DNA from: Liolophura sinensis
Lineage: Eukaryota; Mollusca; Polyplacophora; Chitonida; Chitonidae
NCBI RefSeq assembly: GCF_032854445.1
Contig: NC_088300.1
Location: 66,870,984-66,934,983, forward strand
DNA: 64,000 bases
Reading direction: 5' to 3'
The translations under genes and the position numbers were made by a program. A model generated the notes under the pieces. It was not told where the DNA came from. It worked only from the letters and a program-made list of their open reading frames with translations, and did no database searches. Position 1 is the first letter of the stretch. The number at the start of each line of letters is the position of its first letter. Positions 59,601-64,000 of this stretch are shown here, piece after piece.

Positions 59601-62007
59601 TTACAGAGTGGGACGAACCGATTCCAAGGGCATGCCGTGGGAACTCTCGAAGTAATATTTGAAAGTCGTCGAAGATCTCTGAACCTTTGCCGATAAATCA
59701 TTCGGAAAAAACATTCAGATACAAGAAATTCACATTTTTGGTAGCCCGAGAAAAGTCTATTATTTACTTAATACATCAGGCAAGGACTGGAAAAAGCTAC
59801 TAGGTTTTACATTAGGTAGAGATTATTGATTACAGAGCATGGCCGCACAAATCCCAGATTAGAGCTGACTGCGGCTGTGACGGTCGTGGAGCTGTGAACC
59901 CATTTAACAGTATGATGTCGGGAGCAAGCACTCTCCTCTGTGAAGGCGATAAAATTTATCACGAAAACTGGCACGTGGAACGGCCTGCAGAATTCCCGCA
60001 TGTACTTTCGCGACATCGTAACAACAATCGTTATATGCAGTCTTGTCCATTTCCAAGACGTGGACAGAATTCGTGAATGAAAGATTCTGGACATGAACAT
60101 AATTACAGGGTTAACTGACTGTTTAATTCCTCCAGAGAAAGGGCAATATAGTGTCAATGCATAAAATACGCCGCCAGAGGCCAGTATATAAAATACGCAG
60201 GCAGAGGCCAGTATTTAAAATACGCAGACAGAGGCTAGTATATAAAATACGCAACCAGAGGACAGTATATAAAATACACAGAGGCCAGCATATACAATAC
60301 TCAAGTAGAGGCCAGGATATCAAAGTGTCACGACCAGGGACAGTGTCGCTAGTATATAAATTAAAATTAACCGCTGTACTAACGGACTGCTCGAGTCTAC
60401 TTTGTTACACGCCGATGTCTTCGGTAGAACAATTATGAGTGACTATTCATCTCACTACATTTCATAGGCTATTCATCTCACTACATTTCATAGGCTATTC
60501 ATCTCACTACATTTCACAGACTATTCATCTCACTACATTTCATAGACTATTCATCCCAGTACATAGGGCCAGTATGTGCGCCATTGATCTATTAATCACT
60601 CTCCTCTTCTATATACTTGAACAGTACTATACACAGCACAACATATGTACATTTTACACACGACTTCATAGCCAAAACATATACATTCACGTTCATGATA
60701 CAGAGAAAGGAGTGGAGAGTCCATATACATGTACATTGTTAGGGTTAGTGGTTGAAGGGCCGTCTGTATATCAGGTAATAATTTTGTTTTGTTGCATGCT
60801 TTAAAATATGATTCTATACCCATTGTATCCTTAGCTGTGTAATATGGCTTTGGGCGATCAAAGCGAATATACCGGCATAGATGTGTTCACGTATACACAA
60901 CGCTGGTTTTGAAGTGTTTTTCTGACAAAAAATTCCCGAGGCCTGGTCCCATTGTATTGTTTTGATGTTATTGTATGTTGAATGTGATCGCAACACAGCA
61001 TTTTGAGTCATTCTAGATCAGTGACGTCTAATACATTGCAGTTAACATCACTGCATTTTTAAAGATAATTCTGCTCAAGCCATGGTGCTAGAAGGTGTGT
61101 AATTTGGTACTATTTAAGTATTTTAATGAACAGTTAGAATAAAACCCTAAGTAAGATAAACTGACAAGAGGCCGTATTTCACGCGTAACGTGCGATCATT
61201 TGCCAATTATCAGACTCTCGTCGCTGCTCTAGTTTTACTATCTATGCTGTAAGCCTTTTATTATATGACAATGTCTGCCCTCAGTGTTCCAAAGGCCTTA
61301 ATTATAGTCTTCAGCTCATTTTATCTCCAGTTCATTTCAACTTTTATCCTTAACCTCGGCAATGATGCCTATCGTGGAGACTAATTATAGTCTTCAGCTC
61401 ATTTTATTTCCTGTTGATTTCAGCTTTCATCCTTAACCTCGGCAATGATACCTATCGCGGAGACTAATTAGTCTCCCAGACTAATTATAGTCTTCAGCTC
61501 ATTTTATTTCCAGTTGATTTCAGCTTCCATCCTTAACCTTGGTAATGATACCTAAGGTGGATGTATCAACCTACATAAGAGATATAGGATCTCAAAATTT
61601 CCCCCGACAGACAGACAGACAGAATGACCGACTCAGAGAGCTGTTTACTCAAAGCTAGAAAAAGCATTAATTACCTGCTATGTAATCTCCAAATCCAATA
61701 GTACTCAGTGTTATAAAACAATAGTAGATTCCTTCGACGAAAGTCCATCCCTCCAGTGCCTTGATGACCGCTGCAGGTATGATGAGCATGATAAAGACCC
61801 CCAGGGACAAGATCAGGGCGCAGCCGACGAAGCCGTTAGCCCGGGGATGACTACGACAGAAGTTCACTTCACTTATTCTTAGCGAAACTCGGTGTAACTT
61901 TGAAGAGACCTCATTCAACAACAACAGTGTGAGCGGGATACCCACCAGAGCGTAGAAAACACAAACGATTTTACCAAAGTGGGATGCCGGAGCGAGATGA
62001 CCGTAGC
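53662..62007 (-). CDS. two-pore-domain (K2P) potassium channel, 3' three exons; 5' end not in window
   Basis: Minus-strand exons: 62007-61675, 55010-54838, 53895-53662. They join in phase to 245 residues plus a stop. The first carries the end of pore loop 1 (GYGHLAP; a G from the upstream exon completes the first codon), M2 (KIVCVFYALVGIPLTLLLLN), M3 (FVGCALILSLGVFIMLIIPA) and pore loop 2 (FITLSTIGFGDYIAG). The second carries M4 (GLFVWVLFGLAYLTLVI). The third is a charged cytoplasmic tail ending SSSMVTK. GYG and GFG are the two K+ selectivity filters. Members dimerise and carry background K+ leak current at the plasma membrane. M1 and the N-terminus, split off inside pore loop 1, were not found up to 64000. 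The subfamily cannot be fixed from this part. Confidence 0.9.
54093..54332. mobile_element. MITE-3 copy 2, K2P intron
   Basis: Ends gggcccagtcgtttgacagt and gtttgaacaactagtcccgg are inverted repeats; the body matches 27671-27898 (gttttagttcatatttaat; acttggcttaaagttaa). Confidence 0.8.
54520..54812 (-). mobile_element. SINE-D, full length, next to a K2P splice donor
   Basis: Antisense copy: ttctttaacgccataatgca, tgagtgaaggaaaccggagc, gaaaaccaccgacctttggc, then the tRNA-like head with a B box (GTTCGAATCC, minus strand, near 54785). It ends about 25 bases from the exon at 54838-55010. Confidence 0.75.
55305..55665 (-). mobile_element. SINE-C, full length, K2P long intron
   Basis: Antisense copy: gtttgtacttaacaattttt, cagtcatataacgacgaagg, gaggaagttacaacttcgtc and the head end ggattgaccttggatctacc. 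A C run is at 55611-55620. Confidence 0.85.
55890..55990 (-). mobile_element. SINE-A core fragment
   Basis: cggccagcattatggtggga, ccatccgtagtttgctggca and ccttcccacatacgc. Confidence 0.75.
56170..56300. repeat. inverted repeat flanking an AT microsatellite
   Basis: gtctctctttttctacaacg-ct (56177-56198) and its exact reverse complement (56272-56293) flank a 73-base AT-rich centre with a TA microsatellite at about 56227-56248. The flanks extend to about 28 bases with one mismatch. It could fold as a cruciform or be a small palindromic transposon. Confidence 0.8.
57931..58159. mobile_element. palindromic (foldback) element with 60-bp inverted repeats
   Basis: agtagtgtaacgccgaaaaa (57931) through ttttatttagc (57990) is repeated inverted at 58100-58159 with few mismatches. 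The centre holds a further partial copy of the same block (gccgaaataacttcattgtg) and the direct repeat caggagatgatgatggctaa. No coding capacity. Confidence 0.85.
58305..58368 (-). repeat. SINE-D tail fragment
   Basis: tttattcatttgattgttgt and taacgccataatcaagattt. Confidence 0.6.
59030..59305 (+). pseudogene. orphan open stretch, unknown origin
   Basis: After a TAG, about 91 codons stay open without a start: PFGHLWDETRANLEWWGWDP, NRLQRVRGKIFQPINDG, LLREYISAREAGKLQPYKT, ending DLAMA and a stop. Tryptophan-rich, protein-like composition suggests a decayed coding sequence, perhaps from a retroelement, lying in the K2P long intron. I do not recognise it. Confidence 0.25.
59487..59580 (+). mobile_element. 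SINE-A 3' fragment
   Basis: tttgcccggtttcctcccat and ataatgctggccaccgtcgt, then AATA repeats. Confidence 0.75.
60160..60320. repeat. 27-bp minisatellite, about 6 units
   Basis: The unit aaaatacgcagacagaggcc agtatat recurs every 27 bases from 60163 for five units, then degenerates. Being a multiple of 3, it keeps the plus strand open with a 9-residue repeat (KIRRQRPVY). No gene context supports translation. Confidence 0.9.
60443..60560. repeat. 26-bp minisatellite, about 5 units
   Basis: The unit ctattcatctcactacattt catagg starts at 60443, 60469, 60495, 60521 and 60547. It is unrelated in sequence to the 27-bp array 120 bases upstream. Confidence 0.92.
61090..61258. repeat. dispersed repeat R3, copy 3
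   Basis: tgaacagttagaataaaacc, gacaagaggccgtatttcac and gctctagttttactatc match the copies at 44980 and 51195. Confidence 0.65.
61296..61556. repeat. three tandem copies of an 80-100 bp unit
   Basis: Each copy runs attatagtcttcagctcatt ... tccttaacctcggcaatgat ... cctatcg(t/c)ggagacta. The array ends 120 bases from the K2P exon at 61675-62007. Confidence 0.85.
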
Positions 62008-62204
62008 CTACAATAATAACATACAAAATTTAAGTAAATTGATCATTTACTCCGATTGTGGAATTGATTGGTATATATTGTACTGATAAAGGTGGAATTG
62101 AAATATTTATTGATATAACTGTAAAAATAATTAACCTACGACGGCATATCAGTGTTAATATTGACAGTACTGAAATACATTAGCACGGTTAATTACAAAA
62201 AAAT

Positions 62205-63085
62205 TATTTATTTACTTGATTGGTGTTTTACGCCGTACTTAAGAATATTTCACTTATACGACGGCGGCCAGCATTGTGGTGGGAGGAAAACGAGCAGAGC
62301 CCGGGGGAAACCCACGACCATCCGCAGGTTACTGACAGACCTTTTAATTTTAATTTAATTCTTTATTTGTTTACTGAGGATATCCCACAACCCATGGGTC
62401 ACTAGGGGCTCTCCTCAAACTTATATACATCATACATTTATATAATCAAAACTTGATAGTGAAGAATAAAATATTTACAATACACATAGGCATCCAATAC
62501 TGCACACACTCATATACTTCATTAAGTACCGATTATATAACAGATTTAAGAATGGGTTTCAGTCTTAGCACTTTGTACCTTAAAAGGAGCTTGTTTGAAC
62601 TACTTGGTGAGTACGATGGATAAATCTTCGAGTATCTTGAATGAATTTGTGCACAGAACAGAATATGGTTTTATTGTCTTCAAGAGATAGGTCATTTGAT
62701 CCAAAAAGTAAAATATTTGAGATATGTTTTGAGCAATGCGGAAGGAAAATAGATAAGTGAGCATTTGGAGAAATCGTTTTAGTAAACCTGTCGAACATGT
62801 GCTTCCTTTGAGTGGCATATGCGGGACATTCAATAAGAAAATGATGAGAATTTTCACATTGTAATTACATTTATGACAAGACTGGTCATCTGAAAGGCCA
62901 TTGGTAAATAAGTCTGCGTGAAGAGCGCTCAGTCCCATCCGCATCCTACAATGCAGTATCGAGGAAAATGTTACAAAAGAATCGTACAGTACGGAAAACC
63001 TTCCCACGAACGGCCGGAGAGGATGCCTGCATGAACTGGACTTGAACTCGCAGCTAGCGCGCTAACCGACTGAGCCACGCAGGAC
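62205..63085 (-). mobile_element. SINE-A split by a LINE insertion
   Basis: The left part (62205-62341: ttgattggtgttttacgccg ... cgaccatccgcaggttactg ... cagacctt) continues at about 62999 (ttcccacgaacggccggaga ... aaccgactgagccacgcagg). The two halves give one normal SINE-A once the 658-base insert is ignored. A short accttt/accttc overlap at the junctions may be the target-site duplication. Confidence 0.85.
62342..62999 (-). mobile_element. 5'-truncated non-LTR retrotransposon (LINE) fragment
   Basis: On the minus strand the insert encodes the C-terminal end of a LINE reverse-transcriptase protein: HCRMRMGLSALHADLF then SCHKC, and after a one-base frameshift near 62858, ENSHHFLIECPAYATQR and a further 60 residues. 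The CxxC...H...C arrangement is the usual zinc-binding tail. The 3' end is A/T-rich (attaaattaaaattaaaa). Truncation and frameshift show it is dead. Confidence 0.75.
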
Positions 63086-63239
63086 CCCGGATTACAAAAA
63101 AACCCACAATACTAGGCCTATAAACAAATTTATACTCCATTCGCTTATTGCCCCTACGTACTGAGAATTGGAGAATCTACAAATTATACTGGCCTGGATT
63201 GAACGCCCACCTAGTGTACATTCAGGTTAAATGTCGCAC

Positions 63240-63405
63240 TCTGTTTCCTCTCAGGCCATACTTGGGAAGGTATATCCGCAATCTGCGGATGGTCGTGGGT
63301 TTCTGCCGGGCTCTGCCCGGTTGCCTCCCACCATAATGCTGGCTACCGTCATATGTGCAATATTCTTGAGTACGGCTAAAACACTAATCAAATATATAAA
63401 TAAAA
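63240..63405 (+). mobile_element. SINE-A 3' half
   Basis: tttcctctcaggccatactt, gctctgcccggttgcctccc and accataatgctggctaccgt; tail with ATA repeats. Confidence 0.85.
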
Positions 63406-64000
63406 TATATAAAGGTCGCACTCCTTACAAAAAAATTAACAGCCTCAGTGATCTGTGTGAAGACAAAGTTCAAGTACACATTCACTCCATTAAACATTAC
63501 CGAGTGAAACGCGCGGATAAGATTAAACATGTAGGCATATTCATGTCAAACGAAAACCTCAGACTTTCTTATGTTGTATTGGGCTTCATCATGTATGCGT
63601 TGAAATCTAGCACTCATTTGAACAGTGACAATGAATTTCAGTTTTCATGTATACCTGTGGCCCTTTCTGTGGTTCAGCACATTGGGGTTTCAGCACCAAC
63701 ATTCCCTTCACGTCAGTGACAAACAAAAGCCGCAGATATTTTTACAGGTTGTTTTCTGACTTGATCCAACCTAATCATGCGGTTTGGTCTATATGTGCAA
63801 TCAACCTACCAATCAATCAATCAGTCAATGAAATAAGCGTTTGATGAATTTCAGTTTCCGTGTAGACAGGTTTGTCACTGTATGTCATATATAAAGAAGA
63901 AATCCTGTAATACAAACATGATGTAAGTTGTGAACATGATACAACCAAGCCATGCGGTCGGTTCATCTGAATGCAGATCTGACCTCCTCGGACCATTCCC
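63406..64000. other. right edge, nothing recognised
   Basis: I looked here for the missing K2P exons (M1, first half of pore loop 1) on the minus strand and saw no match. The plus-strand open frame that crosses the SINE has no recognisable domain. A tandem caatcaatcaatcagtcaat is at about 63810. Confidence 0.5.

Noticed and set aside
60151-60438. 95-codon frame with a 9-residue repeat as a gene
   Set aside because: The open frame follows from a 27-bp minisatellite; no splice or homology support.
63231-63719. 162-codon plus-strand open frame at the right edge
   Set aside because: The first third is SINE-A sequence and the rest shows no recognisable domain.
1-64000. CRISPR array, phage or bacterial operon
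   Set aside because: All tandem arrays lack the spacer pattern, and gene structure is clearly eukaryotic.

Overview
This window is eukaryotic nuclear DNA from a marine-type lophotrochozoan invertebrate (mollusc, brachiopod or similar). The genes are split into many short exons with GT-AG introns, and the introns and intergenic DNA are AT-rich and crowded with tRNA-derived SINEs, MITEs, degraded transposons and minisatellites. The clade is inferred from the repeat style and protein divergence; no species can be named. There are no operons, prokaryotic signals or CRISPR arrays.

Four protein genes can be joined exon by exon with every reading phase matching. (1) 12574-2138, minus: a complete CoREST/RCOR-like corepressor of 14 exons and 514 codons, with ELM2, SANT1, SANT2 and, unusually, a GATA-like zinc finger in the linker. 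(2) 18294-31442, plus: a complete NOP53/GLTSCR2-like ribosome-biogenesis factor of 14 exons and 426 codons. (3) 42273-32885, minus, convergent with NOP53: a complete MOCS3/UBA4-like E1-rhodanese enzyme of 12 exons and 462 codons. (4) 62007-53662, minus: the 3' three exons of a two-pore (K2P) potassium channel, with the 5' exons not seen and probably beyond the right edge. A short unrecognised two-exon reading frame (42966-44099, plus) lies head to head with MOCS3.

Layout: 1-2137 repeats and the CoREST 3' UTR; 2138-12574 CoREST; 12575-18293 intergenic, with a MITE, SINEs and two related mariner-like elements; 18294-31442 NOP53, whose introns hold many SINEs; 32885-42273 MOCS3, with a GIY-YIG retroelement remnant in intron 5; 43.5-53.6 kb gene-poor and repeat-rich; 53.7-62 kb the K2P gene with one 6.7-kb intron; 62-64 kb SINEs, one split by a LINE fragment.

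The genes are unrelated housekeeping and neural-type functions (chromatin repression, rRNA maturation, tRNA thiolation/molybdopterin synthesis, K+ leak current), so no shared pathway is implied. The most notable signals are: four introns with minor-spliceosome (U12) donors and branch sites, three in MOCS3 and one in NOP53; the GATA-like finger in CoREST; a GC-AG intron in CoREST; two reciprocal deletion derivatives of one DNA transposon lying 106 bp apart; and a LINE nested in a SINE.
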